Origin: Acetobacter indonesiensis
Lineage (GTDB): Bacteria > Pseudomonadota > Alphaproteobacteria > Acetobacterales > Acetobacteraceae
Assembly (NCBI RefSeq): GCF_000963945.1
Contig: NZ_BAMW01000050.1
Span: forward strand, 62,001-126,000
Length of the DNA stretch: 64,000 nucleotides
Reading direction: 5' to 3'
Of the stretch, positions 25,636 through 34,739 are shown one piece after another. The position numbers were made by a program, and so were the translations under genes. The first letter of the stretch is position 1, and each line of letters opens with the position of its first letter. A model generated the notes under the pieces. The model saw only the letters and a program-made list of their open reading frames with translations, made no database searches and was not told the DNA's origin.

Positions 25636-26547
25636 TTAAAGTCCCAGCATCAGAGCAATGTTCTGTAGCGCTGCGCCTGATGCCCCTTTCCCCAGATTAT
25701 CCAGCCGGGCCGTTAGTACTGCCTGCCTGTTGTGGGGGGAAGCATGAACCCGCAATTCCATTTTATCACTTCCGGCCAGAGCTTCGGCTGAAAGGGTGGC
25801 GTCGTGGGGTAGCACATGCACATTAGCCTGCCCCGCATAGCGTGTTGTCAGCGCTGTGTGCAGGTCTCCCCCCGTCACGCCTCCGTTAAGATCATCCAGA
25901 TGAAGGGGGATGGAGACAATCATGCCCTGTGCAAAATGCCCAACGGACGGGACGAAAACCGGCCTGCGGTCCAACCCTGCGTGGAGATGGATTTCCGGAA
26001 CATGTTTGTGTTCCAGCCCTAATCCATAAAGTTCAAATGCCGGGCCACCATCACGCTCATGCGCTTCAATCATGGTGCGGCCACCACCGCTATAACCGCT
26101 GACAGCGTTGATGCAGACAGGATAGCGGGCATCCATAATCCCGGCTTCAATCAACGGGCGTAGCAGCGCAATAGCACCGGTAGGGTAGCAACCGGGGTTT
26201 GAAACACGGGGCGCACCCGCAATGGCTGCTGTCTGGGCCGCTGATAGTTCAGGAAAGCCATACACCCAGCCTGGGGCTGTGCGGAACGCGGTGCTGGCGT
26301 CAAGAATACGCGGAGCCTTTGCCCCCAGCGTATCGGCCATTTCCACAGCGTCACGCGAGGCCGCATCAGGCAGGCAAAGCACCACCAGGTCAGCGACTGC
26401 CATGGCGTCTTTACGGGCGGCAGGATCTTTACGGTAGGCAGGATCAATGGAGTGCAGTGTAACCGGCAATGCAGACAGACGGTCACGAATGCCCAGGCCG
26501 GTGGTGCCAGCTTCACCATCGATAAAAATAACGGGGTGCTGTGTCAT
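25636..26547 (-). CDS. argC: N-acetyl-gamma-glutamyl-phosphate reductase, short type
   Basis: Third step of arginine synthesis: NADPH-dependent reduction of N-acetylglutamyl phosphate to the semialdehyde. The 303 residues correspond to the shorter ArgC type, with GEAGTTGLGIRDRLS as the cofactor-binding start, the catalytic cysteine in SNPGCYPTGAIALLRPL, and AVSGYSGGGRTMIE later. The start ATG has GGAGAG nearby. It is not in an arg operon. Confidence 0.93.
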   Translation of the reverse strand: MTQHPVIFIDGEAGTTGLGIRDRLSALPVTLHSIDPAYRKDPAARKDAMAVADLVVLCLPDAASRDAVEMADTLGAKAPRILDASTAFRTAPGWVYGFPELSAAQTAAIAGAPRVSNPGCYPTGAIALLRPLIEAGIMDARYPVCINAVSGYSGGGRTMIEAHERDGGPAFELYGLGLEHKHVPEIHLHAGLDRRPVFVPSVGHFAQGMIVSIPLHLDDLNGGVTGGDLHTALTTRYAGQANVHVLPHDATLSAEALAGSDKMELRVHASPHNRQAVLTARLDNLGKGASGAALQNIALMLGL

Positions 26548-26774
26548 ACCTTACTCTCCTGCGGCAGGGGCGGCCTCTGCTGGCTACGGGCTTCTTGGGG
26601 GCGAGTGTTCGTCCATGTTTTACCGCATATAGGGGGGAATGGCCTACCCATGAAAGGGGGCGTTTTCAAAAACCTGATCCCTATAGGTCTGGCTTGTCAC
26701 ACGCTATATGGGGCGTGATGATGAAACGGATGTCGGTAGGGCTTCGGGTGTCGAAAGGTTAGAAGGGGCAGTTT

Positions 26775-27719
26775 ATGGGCAAACAGCAGAAGGGCACACA
26801 GATGGACGCACAGCAAAAGACGTCTCTGCATGACAAGGATGCATCGCCGGTACAGCCGCAGGCAGACGCCACGGCAAAAACAGATGCGGCGTATGAAGTG
26901 ACCCGACTGGCTGCCCTGATGGCCCGCTTGCGCGACCCGAACGGAGGATGCCCGTGGGATCTTGAGCAGACCAACGAAACCATCGCCCCCTACGCCATTG
27001 AGGAAGCCTACGAGGTTCTGGATGCCATTACCCGTAAAGACTGGCAGGCTTTCCCGGACGAACTGGGCGATTTGCTGTTGCAGGTGGTGTATCAGGCCCA
27101 ACTGGCACAGGAAGCCGGACAGTTTGATCTGGCAACCGTCGCCAGAATGGTGACAGAGAAAATGATTCGCCGTCACCCGCATGTAACCTTCGGGCCGGAT
27201 ATTGTGGGTGAGACGGCAGATAACACCGCCGATGCTCTTGGCGTTTCAGCCACTACGGTGCTGGGACAGTGGGAAAAACTGAAAGAGAAAGAGCGCCAAA
27301 ATGCTCTTGGTGCAGGGAAACGGGCTGGGGCTCTTGCGGGGGTGCCTCCGCAATTACCCGCTCTTCTTCGAGCATCCAAAATTGCAGGACGTGCTGCCCG
27401 TGTAGGGTTTGACTGGCCAGATGTTGAAGGCGTCGTGGCCAAGGTTCATGAAGAAATGAACGAATTTGCTGTGGAAATGGCCACAGGGGATAAGGCCCGG
27501 ATGCAGGATGAACTGGGCGATGTCCTGTTCTCGCTCGCCAGCCTTGCGCGTCGCTTAAAGTTGGACCCAGAAGCCTGTCTTCGTCAGGCTTGCGATAAAT
27601 TTACCCGGCGCTTTGAAGCGGTTGAAGCTCACTTGGCGTCAGAAGGCCTATCCATGCAGGACCAGCCAGTAGAGAAGCTGGATGACATCTGGAAGCAGGT
27701 TAAAAAAGAGCAGGGGTAA
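26775..27719 (+). CDS. mazG: MazG nucleoside triphosphate pyrophosphohydrolase
   Basis: 314 residues with two tandem MazG domains. It hydrolyses NTPs to NMPs and pyrophosphate and is linked to clearing aberrant nucleotides and (p)ppGpp levels. Domain 1: LRDPNGGCPWDLEQTNETIAPYAIEEAYEVLDAI, DELGDLLLQVVYQAQLA. Domain 2: RVGFDWPDVEGVVAKVHEEMNEF...MQDELGDVLFSLASLARRL. A low-complexity N-terminal tail of about 35 residues precedes domain 1. AAGGGG six bases upstream supports the ATG at 26775. Confidence 0.93.
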   Translation: MGKQQKGTQMDAQQKTSLHDKDASPVQPQADATAKTDAAYEVTRLAALMARLRDPNGGCPWDLEQTNETIAPYAIEEAYEVLDAITRKDWQAFPDELGDLLLQVVYQAQLAQEAGQFDLATVARMVTEKMIRRHPHVTFGPDIVGETADNTADALGVSATTVLGQWEKLKEKERQNALGAGKRAGALAGVPPQLPALLRASKIAGRAARVGFDWPDVEGVVAKVHEEMNEFAVEMATGDKARMQDELGDVLFSLASLARRLKLDPEACLRQACDKFTRRFEAVEAHLASEGLSMQDQPVEKLDDIWKQVKKEQG

Positions 27720-28098
27720 GACTAATCGACTACCTGCGCTTTACTCTGCTCCTTGCAAAGGAGGCCGCCTTTACCATTCGTGGGTAAAGGATGTGCCCCA
27801 AGCATTCTCTGCGAGCGTGCTTCTGTGAGCCTGAACGTGGGGTGCTGCTTTCAGGTGGAGAGGGTGTTGTCTCTGTGGTGGCATTGGGCTGGAGTGGCAC
27901 CAAAGCTTGGTCAAGCATGAAACGGAAACATTTCAACGGTTTCTGAATGAATTTTGGCATCAAGAGAGGCTGAAATCACCATAATTTCACGAATAAAATG
28001 GTATAAAATTATATAAATTTAGTATTTCTTGTAATTTTCTATAATGTATGGTAAAAGACTGATAATATATTTTTATTAATCCGGAATGAGGAGTGATA
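27720..28098. other. Intergenic region with two hairpins, no gene
   Basis: 379 bp. Two adjacent hairpins lie close to the mazG stop: CTCCTT/AAGGAG at 27750-27764 and CCTTTACC/GGTAAAGG at 27768-27790. Neither has a T-tract, so they may be mRNA 3' structure rather than classical terminators. The distal 130 bp are AT-rich and hold the antiporter promoter. Confidence 0.4.
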
Positions 28099-29310
28099 AT
28101 GGAAAAAATAATATCTCTTTTTGCGGATTTTGGTGTTTTTGTTCTTTTTCCTTGGGCTGTTTGGCATGTAACGCGCAAAATATTACCAATAGCGGTTCTG
28201 CCTATACTTTTGGGTATTCTTCTGGCGGTCTGGCATGTGCCGGTTGAACACTGGGGCATCCCATCCGTTTACGGCAACGATATCGGTTGGGTTGCCGTGC
28301 TGGTACTGGCGTTTACCGCCGGGCTGGAGATGTGGCAGCACCCCGGTGAGGAATATGGGAAAAACGCTATCTCCACCCCTACGCTTGGGCGTTTGCTGGG
28401 TGGGGCAGCGGTGGCTTTGGGCGGACCCTTTCTTATCGGGTCGGTCATTGTTTATTACTTTTTTCTGCCGCTTCATGGGTGGCAGGCTCCCCAAGTATCA
28501 CCCGGAATAGCCGCTGTTTCTCTGGGGCTATGTATTGCTGTCAGTGCGCTGCCAGTTTTGATTGGCGTTGTGCGTGAACTTGAACCACAGCATCGGTCCC
28601 TTGGCCAACTAGCTTTGAAACTGGCTGTAGTAGATGATGCGGCCTTGTGGATTGGCCTTGCCATCTTGCAGTTTGCGGCCCGTGGTGCTGCGGCCCTTCA
28701 TGGGTGGACGGGGCTGGAATTTCTGGCGGTACTGCTGTTGGTGGGCTTAGCGGTCGCGGGTGGCTGGGCGTCCCGTCATTACAAGCATCCGTCGCTTTTT
28801 GTCATCTGGCTGGCTGTGCCGGTTTATCTGGCCGCCGGGTCGTGGGCCAGTATGCAGCTTGGGCTGCATGAACTGATTGGGGCCTACTTTGCGGGTGCTA
28901 TTATGCCGCCCAGCTGGGTGCGCCGTCTGCCTGTAGAAAAAGTCGGTACGTTCTCGCTCATCTGGCTGGCACCGATGTTCTTTGGGCATAGTGGCCTGAA
29001 AATTGATGGTGATGCCCTGACATGGCCATCTGTTGTGGCGTCTCTGGCATTGGTGGGCATTTCCATCGTGACCAAAATGGGGGCAGTTTATGTCTTTCCA
29101 CCCGCATCTGGGCTGACCCAGCGCCAGAAATTGAGTGTTGGCGCGCTGTTGCAGTGCAAGGGTCTGATGGAAATTGTGGCTGCCACCATTCTGCATGGGC
29201 AAGGCATGATTTCCGAATTTGCTTTTGCGTCCCTCATGGTTCTGGCCGTTATTTCTACGTCTCTGACTGGCCCTATGTTCCGCCTTTTCTCTGGTCGGGT
29301 TGCGCGCTAG
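28099..29310 (+). CDS. Cation:proton antiporter, CPA2-like
   Basis: 403-residue integral membrane protein with about 12 membrane spans, expected to exchange Na+ or K+ for H+. The half-membrane motif LVLAFTAGLEMW and the transport aspartates KLAVVDDAALWIGLAIL (DD motif) fit the CPA2 type. GAGGAG six bases upstream sets the start at ATG 28099, not the GTG six bases earlier. A strong bidirectional terminator follows the gene. Confidence 0.85.
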   Translation: MEKIISLFADFGVFVLFPWAVWHVTRKILPIAVLPILLGILLAVWHVPVEHWGIPSVYGNDIGWVAVLVLAFTAGLEMWQHPGEEYGKNAISTPTLGRLLGGAAVALGGPFLIGSVIVYYFFLPLHGWQAPQVSPGIAAVSLGLCIAVSALPVLIGVVRELEPQHRSLGQLALKLAVVDDAALWIGLAILQFAARGAAALHGWTGLEFLAVLLLVGLAVAGGWASRHYKHPSLFVIWLAVPVYLAAGSWASMQLGLHELIGAYFAGAIMPPSWVRRLPVEKVGTFSLIWLAPMFFGHSGLKIDGDALTWPSVVASLALVGISIVTKMGAVYVFPPASGLTQRQKLSVGALLQCKGLMEIVAATILHGQGMISEFAFASLMVLAVISTSLTGPMFRLFSGRVAR

Positions 29311-29348
29311 GGCGGGGCGTATCAGCAAAAGGTTACGACCATGCAAAA

Positions 29349-29379
29349 GGGGGCTCTTGTTACAGAGCCCCCCTTTTTT
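29349..29379. terminator. Bidirectional intrinsic terminator
   Basis: Perfect 9-bp stem GGGGGCTCT/AGAGCCCCC (29349-29357 and 29364-29372), loop TGTTAC, followed by TTTTTT on the plus strand and preceded by AAAA, which is TTTT on the minus strand. It separates the convergent antiporter and aminotransferase genes. Confidence 0.9.
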
Positions 29380-29402
29380 AAACCATCAATGGATAATTCG
29401 GT

Positions 29403-30683
29403 TCAGGCCAGTTCAGCCAGAACCTGTTCGATAATATCGAGCCCTTCATCCACAATTGCATCAGACGCCGTCAGGGGGGTGAGGATACGGATAGTTGCTC
29501 CTTTCACACCACAGGACAGCAGTATAAGGCCTTTTTCGCAGGCTTTGGCGCAGACGGCTGAGGCAAAACCGGCACGCTGTTCCGTGCTGCCATGCCCGTC
29601 AAGAATATCAAACGCAATCATGGCACCCAGCCCACGCGGCGCACTGATGGGCAGTAGATCCTTACGGTTCTGCCATGTGCTGATGCGTGCCTTGAGTCGT
29701 TCTCCCATGCTGTTGGCGCGGTCTATCAGTTTTTCTTCTTCAATGACGTCCAGAACAGCGAGTGCAGCCGCACAGGCCAGCGGTGCGCCCGCATAGGTAC
29801 CACCCAAACCACCCGGCGGCACGGAATCCATCAGGTCTGCACGGCCAATAACCCCAGACAGCGGCATGCCGCCCCCCAGAGATTTGGCAACAGAGACCAG
29901 ATCAGGTTCAACGCCTGAATGTTCGATGCCGAACATCTTTCCTGTGCGCGCAAAACCAGTCTGCACTTCGTCAGCAATCAGCTTGATGCCGTGCTGGTCA
30001 CAAATGGCGCGCAACTGCTTCAGCAGTTCGGTCGGGGCCGTGCGGAAGCCGCCTTCACCCTGCACGGGTTCAATAATGATAGCAGCAACCTGTTCCGGCC
30101 CGATGTCCGATGCAAACAGGAAGTTCAGCATTTTCAGGCTGTCTTCAACTGTTACGTCGGCATCTGGGAAGGGCAGATGGTACACCTGACCGGGGAGTGT
30201 GCCGAAGGGCGCTTTGTAAGGCAGCACCTTGCCCGTCATGGCAGAAGCCAGAAGGGTGCGGCCGTGAAACCCACCACAAAAGGCAATTACGCCGTTGCGG
30301 CCAGTGGCCGCGCGAGCAATTTTGACGGCGTTTTCAGTGGCTTCTCCCCCAGTGGAGAAGAAAATTGTTTTGGCCGGGCCAGAAAACGGGGCCAGCGCAT
30401 TCAGTTTTTCTGCCAGTTCAATGTAGGATTCATAGGCTGACACCTGAAACGCGGTGTGTGTGAAGCGTTCAAGTTGTGCTTTGACTGTCGCCATGACTTT
30501 TGGGTGCCGGTGGCCTACGTTCAGCACAGCAATCCCGCCTGCAAAATCAACATACCGGCGGCCTTCTACATCCCACAACTCGGCGTTTTCTGCCCGGTCA
30601 GCAAAAACGGGTGTGGCTGTGGCAACACCGCGCGGAACAGCATTGGCGCGGCGGGTAAGAAGATCCTGATTGGTGGTGCTCAT
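29403..30683 (-). CDS. gabT: 4-aminobutyrate aminotransferase
   Basis: PLP-dependent class III aminotransferase, 426 residues, converting GABA and 2-oxoglutarate to succinate semialdehyde and glutamate. It contains FSTGGEATENAVKIARAATGR, FHGRTLLASAMTGK, IIEPVQGEGGFR, LIADEVQTGFARTGKMF and the PLP lysine in SVAKSLGGGMPLSG. No gabD is adjacent. The LysR gene lies upstream on the same strand, with 305 bp between them. Related diamine or ornithine-type activities cannot be excluded. Confidence 0.93.
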   Translation of the reverse strand: MSTTNQDLLTRRANAVPRGVATATPVFADRAENAELWDVEGRRYVDFAGGIAVLNVGHRHPKVMATVKAQLERFTHTAFQVSAYESYIELAEKLNALAPFSGPAKTIFFSTGGEATENAVKIARAATGRNGVIAFCGGFHGRTLLASAMTGKVLPYKAPFGTLPGQVYHLPFPDADVTVEDSLKMLNFLFASDIGPEQVAAIIIEPVQGEGGFRTAPTELLKQLRAICDQHGIKLIADEVQTGFARTGKMFGIEHSGVEPDLVSVAKSLGGGMPLSGVIGRADLMDSVPPGGLGGTYAGAPLACAAALAVLDVIEEEKLIDRANSMGERLKARISTWQNRKDLLPISAPRGLGAMIAFDILDGHGSTEQRAGFASAVCAKACEKGLILLSCGVKGATIRILTPLTASDAIVDEGLDIIEQVLAELA

Positions 30684-30988
30684 GCCCGGAAGGCTCCTGA
30701 AGAAAGAATGCGGCAGAGATCGGAATGTGTCCGATCGGATCGTTCCTGTGTCGTAAGTGATTCCGTGCCTTCAGGGGAGGCGATTTTTTAGTGTCTGCGT
30801 GGTGATAAAAAGTCACCGCATGCTATAACTTATGGAACGGGAGCCTTCAGGTGTGTTCTGTTAGCCGATCGCTGGTGGCGGGTAATTTTTTGGAGGCTGC
30901 TCGGTTCATGCGTGAAGGTATTCTGCTTTATTCGGCCCTTGCTCTGACTGTGCAGACAGATTGTTGGGCTTGAGGTTTGCTTTATGCG
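30684..30988. other. Intergenic region, no gene recognised
   Basis: 305 bp between the LysR gene and gabT on the same strand. It must hold the gabT promoter. No ORF over 25 codons and no clear operator or terminator was found. Confidence 0.4.
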
Positions 30989-31933
30989 TTACGGTGAAAG
31001 CGTTACCGTTTGTATAGCAACCTGTTCCAGCAGCCATGTTCGGAAAATGGACAGGGAGTGATTTTCCCAGGCACGATCTGATGCCCGTAAGATATAAGAC
31101 CCTAAAGGGGTCTCCTCCATCGGTTCTTGTGTAGGGATAACCCTGACAAGCCGCCCATTTTCCAGATCATCCCCCAGCAGGAAGGCGTTTCCAAGAGCAA
31201 CGCCTTCTCCGGCTCGTGCTGCGGCCAGTGTGATATGCGCCTGCCAGAGACGGCCTGCACAAGGAATGCGCGCTGCGGGAACATGGTGCGCGTTAAACCA
31301 GCACCGCCATTCAGCTTCATTTTCCTCCTGCAACAGGGGGGCTTTCAGCAGATCGGCAAGGAAGTGTGGCTGGCCGCCCATTGCGGTAATGCAGCCGCTG
31401 GAGGCCACAGGGAAAACAGGAGGGCGAGCAATGGCCACGCTGCGAACTGTGCGTAGGGACGGTGGCATTGCATCATCCCGTGCGTAGAAAATATCGGCGT
31501 GCGTATCGGTCTCTATGCCGTTGGCATGGAATGCGGTGTTTGCATCAACCGGGCGCAATAAGAGATCAATGTGTGGATAGGTACGCCTGAAGAGCGAAAG
31601 GCGAGGCAGCAACCAGTGATAAGCAAACCCGTGCGCGCAGGTTACGGTCAGATGCGGCGTCTGCTGGCGGATATCCGCCGTGGCGCGTGCCAGCCCTTCC
31701 AGTAAAGGGGCAATCTGGCTGTAATAGGTTTGCCCCGCCTGGGTGAGTGTACCGGATGTGCGGTCTCTTAGCGTGGTGCCGACGATCTGTTCCAGATCGC
31801 GTAAGTGCCGGCTGACAGCAGCATGATCTACCCGTAATTCCGTTGCAGCGCGTCGGATGCCGCCTGTCCGTGCAAAGGCGGCAAAGGCGTTCAGGGCTGC
31901 CAGAGGGGGAATGCGGTATCGCTGGTCCATCAT
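30989..31933 (-). CDS. LysR-family regulator, GcvA-like
   Basis: 314 residues. An N-terminal winged helix-turn-helix (PPLAALNAFAAFARTGGIRRAATELRVDHAAVSRHLRDLE) is followed by the substrate-binding domain. The ordering 'LxALxAF...ARxxxxxRAAxELxVxxxAVSxxIxxLE' matches the GcvA subgroup. Several ATG/GTG codons overlap at the start (31930-31936), so the exact start is uncertain by two codons. gabT lies downstream on the same strand and is a possible target. Confidence 0.88.
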   Translation of the reverse strand: MMDQRYRIPPLAALNAFAAFARTGGIRRAATELRVDHAAVSRHLRDLEQIVGTTLRDRTSGTLTQAGQTYYSQIAPLLEGLARATADIRQQTPHLTVTCAHGFAYHWLLPRLSLFRRTYPHIDLLLRPVDANTAFHANGIETDTHADIFYARDDAMPPSLRTVRSVAIARPPVFPVASSGCITAMGGQPHFLADLLKAPLLQEENEAEWRCWFNAHHVPAARIPCAGRLWQAHITLAAARAGEGVALGNAFLLGDDLENGRLVRVIPTQEPMEETPLGSYILRASDRAWENHSLSIFRTWLLEQVAIQTVTLSP

Positions 31934-31936
31934 CAC

Positions 31937-32388
31937 GCAGGGGTTGAGGCAAAGAATGTCCTGTAGGTGGGCTGAAATCGGGTCGGGTGCAAGCCGGGAA
32001 TCCTGTAGTGACGCTGCGCTTCGGCTTAACTCCTCCTGTTTGTGGAGGCGAAAAAGCGGAGAAATAAATAAAAAACGGCAGAAAACAGCGATTTTTTATC
32101 ACAAACCGTTGATGGTTCGTTTTGTGGCATCTGCTTATTAAAGTGGCAGATTCGGCAAGGCTTACCAGATTTCTGGGTAAATCTGCTTCTTTTTTATACC
32201 ACGCCTTTTTATGGAAATACAGATTTAATACAAAATAAATGCCATTTGATTACTTGGAAATCAGCGAAAAAATAAAAGTATTCATTATGCATTTTCTCGA
32301 TAGCAGGCAGCTTCTCTCGGTCTGTTGCCGGGTGGTGCGAAACTGTGGTTGTAGCCCTGCACCGAATAACTCTTAGGAAATACAAATA
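31937..32388. other. Intergenic region between LysR and the micro-ORF
   Basis: About 450 bp, AT-rich in part (32040-32290). It carries the promoters of the LysR gene (minus) and of the short ORF at 32389 (plus). No ORF or other gene could be supported on either strand. Confidence 0.4.
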
Positions 32389-32508
32389 ATGTCTATGCAA
32401 ATTCTGAATGAAGTTGTGAACTTCGCCACCATCGCTCCTATGCTTGCGTTTCTGCCAGTTGTTGCCACGCTGATGATTGCAACGGCTGTTTCTGACCGCA
32501 TCGCCTAA
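32389..32508 (+). CDS. 39-residue hydrophobic micropeptide
   Basis: Short ORF with a TAGGAAA ribosome site nine bases upstream. The peptide opens MSMQILNEVVNF, then has one uncharged stretch (roughly residues 14-33, PMLAFLPVVATLMIATAV) long enough to cross the membrane, and ends SDRIA. No homologue is recognised. It resembles small single-span membrane proteins or type I toxin peptides, but nothing proves either. It sits right before a strongly structured RNA region that ends in a terminator, so the two probably form one short transcript. Confidence 0.5.
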   Translation: MSMQILNEVVNFATIAPMLAFLPVVATLMIATAVSDRIA

Positions 32509-32531
32509 GCGTTTCGTCCGTTTGGCGTGAT

Positions 32532-32642
32532 GCACCATCCTGGCTTGCCATGCGGCAATGCTGGGGGTGCCCGGACAAGTCATTCCTGTGAGAATGACGT
32601 CAGTCCGGGGCAGGATAGACCGCCTGTGGGCGGTTTTTTTGT
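32532..32642 (+). ncRNA. Candidate structured RNA: three consecutive hairpins ending in a terminator
   Basis: Three strong hairpins follow each other. Hairpin 1 (32532-32570): arms GCACC, CCTGGC and TTGCC pair with GGCAA, GCTGGG and GGTGC around an ATGC loop, 16 pairs with small bulges. Hairpin 2 (32570-32609): CCGGAC/GTCCGG outside and GTCATTC/GAATGAC inside, with a CTGTGA loop. Hairpin 3 (32619-32634) is the terminator. The block starts 24 bp after the micropeptide stop. It may be an mRNA 3' end, a small RNA, or a dual-function RNA. Confidence 0.6.
32619..32642 (+). terminator. Intrinsic terminator after the structured RNA
   Basis: Stem ACCGCC/GGCGGT with a TGTG loop, followed by at least eight T residues. 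It is a textbook rho-independent terminator and ends the transcript that includes the micro-ORF. Confidence 0.9.
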
Positions 32643-32748
32643 GCCTGAATTGTCTTAAACATGGGGGCATGCGGGTTTTTTCAGTCCGTATTCCGGTTAA
32701 AACAGACCACTGTGCCAAAGCACATGAGTAAGACGACCCGGAAGAACC

Positions 32749-33303
32749 ATGCCAGATCTGTTTGATGCCCATCATGTTGGGGAATCCCGCCCCCTTAGCC
32801 TGTCTGACGACGTTGTCAGCACCGCCACGTATGACGGGCCGGACCGCTGTTACCGTTATCAGTTAAAACGCGTATGGAACGCGGCCTTACCATCTGTCAT
32901 GTGGCTGATGATGAACCCCTCCGTCGCGACGGAATATGGGGATGACCGGACAGTCGCCAAATGTCAGCGATACGCGCGCGCCTGGGGATATGGCAGCATT
33001 CTGGTGGGCAATACCTTTGCCTATCGGTGCACGGATCAGAAACGCCTGCTTGAAACACCAGACCCCGTTGGGCCGGGCAATGACGCGGCCCTACTGGCTA
33101 TGGCGCAGCAAGCCGATAGGGTCATTGCGGCTTATGGCTCGCCACAGTTGAAACCTCTATTGGCACGTGGGCCGGCGGTTGTGCGTATGCTGCAGCAGCA
33201 CGGTATTCCGGTGTATGCCATGCGGGTTGGGGTGAATGGCCGCCCTTGCCATCCGCTTTATCTGCCAGCCGCACTCAAGCCCGTGTTGCTGCCTGACACC
33301 TGA
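32749..33303 (+). CDS. DUF1643-domain protein
   Basis: 184-residue soluble protein of the DUF1643 family, unknown function. Typical features are VMWLMMNPSVATEYGDDRTVAKCQRYARAWGYGSILVGNTFAYR and the final KCHPLYL-like block (GRPCHPLYLPAALKP). GGAAG precedes the ATG. It starts about 100 bp after the terminator of the structured RNA. Confidence 0.88.
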   Translation: MPDLFDAHHVGESRPLSLSDDVVSTATYDGPDRCYRYQLKRVWNAALPSVMWLMMNPSVATEYGDDRTVAKCQRYARAWGYGSILVGNTFAYRCTDQKRLLETPDPVGPGNDAALLAMAQQADRVIAAYGSPQLKPLLARGPAVVRMLQQHGIPVYAMRVGVNGRPCHPLYLPAALKPVLLPDT

Positions 33304-33442
33304 CGTCTCACATCCAACGGTTGACGGATGCTCTGCTTCAGTATCCGATCATCCCCGCAAAACTGTACCGGCATCTGGTATGGTGGAATGATGTTCAGAA
33401 GGACGGGGGGCATTGTGTCCTCCCGCAGCAGGAAGGATCAGC

Positions 33443-34738
33443 ATGACAGACTCTGCACAGGGGCAGAAATCCGAAATCGCGGTGGCCTTTGCCCCCGGTA
33501 GCGCGCAGTTTGAAAGCATGCTTGACCGTCTGGGCGAGGTTGCTGTTCGTACGGGTCTGAATGTGGCACCGGGGCAGCAGGTTATCATTACGGCACCACT
33601 TGATGCTGTGCCATTGGTGCGCCGGGTGACAGAGCATGCTTATAAGGCTGGCGCGTCCTTGGTCACGACATTCTATTCGGATGCTGAAACCACACTGGCG
33701 CGTTACCGCTACGCACAGGATGACACGTTCGATACGGCGGCCGACTGGATGGCCAAAGGCATGACGGAGGGCTTTCGGGCCGGTGCGGCACGCATGGCGA
33801 TTACGGGGTCCGACCCAGCCTTGCTGGCCGGGCAGGACCCGGAGCGTATCTCCCGCGCCAGCCGCGCGGCGTCTCGCGCTAACAAACCCGCGATGGAAAT
33901 TATCACCAATTTCGATGTGAACTGGAATATCGTGGCCACAGCCACACCCGCATGGGCCAAGCTGGTGTTCCCTGATCTGCCGGAAGATCAGGCCGTCGCA
34001 CGGTTGTGGCAAGCCATCTTTGAATCGTCCCGTCTGACTGGCGCAGACCCTGTGGCTGACTGGGCCGAGCACAATGCCACACTGCACCGGCGTGCGGCGT
34101 TTCTGAATAATGCCCGTTATGACGCGCTGCATTTTACCGGACCGGGAACCGACCTGACTGTCGGGCTGGCAGATGGGCATGAATGGGCAGGCGGGTCTGA
34201 AAAAGCCGGTAATGGGATTATCTGCAACCCCAACATCCCGACCGAAGAAGTGTTTACCACACCGCACCGCCTGAAGGTTGATGGGTATGTGGTCAGCACC
34301 AAGCCGCTTTCGCACCAGGGATCATTGATTGACGGCATCCGCGTTCGGTTTGAAGGCGGTAAGATTGTGGAAATGCAGGCAGCCAAAGGCGAGGATGTCT
34401 TGGCCCGCGTGCTGGACACGGATGAAGGGTCCCGCCGTCTGGGTGAGGTGGCACTGGTGCCGCATTCCTCCCCTATCTCAAAAAGTGGAATTCTGTTCCA
34501 GAACACGTTGTTTGATGAAAATGCCGCCAGCCACATAGCGCTGGGGCAGGCCTACACCAAATGCATGATTGACACCGAAGGTCAGGATGAAGCCGCATTG
34601 GCTGCCCGTGGGGCCAATAGCAGCATGATTCATATCGACTGGATGATCGGCTCCGGTGAAATTGATGTCGATGGGCTTGATGCACAGGGTGGCCGTGTGC
34701 CCCTTATGCGTAAGGGTGAATGGGTTATTTCTGCCTGA
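33443..34738 (+). CDS. M29 aminopeptidase (AmpS/aminopeptidase T-like)
   Basis: 431-residue cobalt/zinc-type metallopeptidase that removes N-terminal residues from peptides. Recognisable parts are the C-terminal RLGEVALVPHSSPISKSGILFQNTLFDENAASHIALGQAY (with the Glu, His and Asp metal ligands), NIPTEEVFTTPHRLKVDGYV, and IHIDWMIGS near the end. The ATG at 33443 follows AGGAAGGA and is chosen over the longer ORF at 33413. Confidence 0.92.
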   Translation: MTDSAQGQKSEIAVAFAPGSAQFESMLDRLGEVAVRTGLNVAPGQQVIITAPLDAVPLVRRVTEHAYKAGASLVTTFYSDAETTLARYRYAQDDTFDTAADWMAKGMTEGFRAGAARMAITGSDPALLAGQDPERISRASRAASRANKPAMEIITNFDVNWNIVATATPAWAKLVFPDLPEDQAVARLWQAIFESSRLTGADPVADWAEHNATLHRRAAFLNNARYDALHFTGPGTDLTVGLADGHEWAGGSEKAGNGIICNPNIPTEEVFTTPHRLKVDGYVVSTKPLSHQGSLIDGIRVRFEGGKIVEMQAAKGEDVLARVLDTDEGSRRLGEVALVPHSSPISKSGILFQNTLFDENAASHIALGQAYTKCMIDTEGQDEAALAARGANSSMIHIDWMIGSGEIDVDGLDAQGGRVPLMRKGEWVISA

Positions 34739-34739
34739 A

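Noticed and set aside
32209..32775. Minus-strand ORF over the structured RNA and micro-ORF
   Set aside because: No domain; rich in His, Arg and Cys as in non-coding frames. The plus-strand structure explains this region better.
33395..34315. Long minus-strand ORF inside the aminopeptidase gene
   Set aside because: It is antisense to a gene with clear family motifs and has no recognisable domain.
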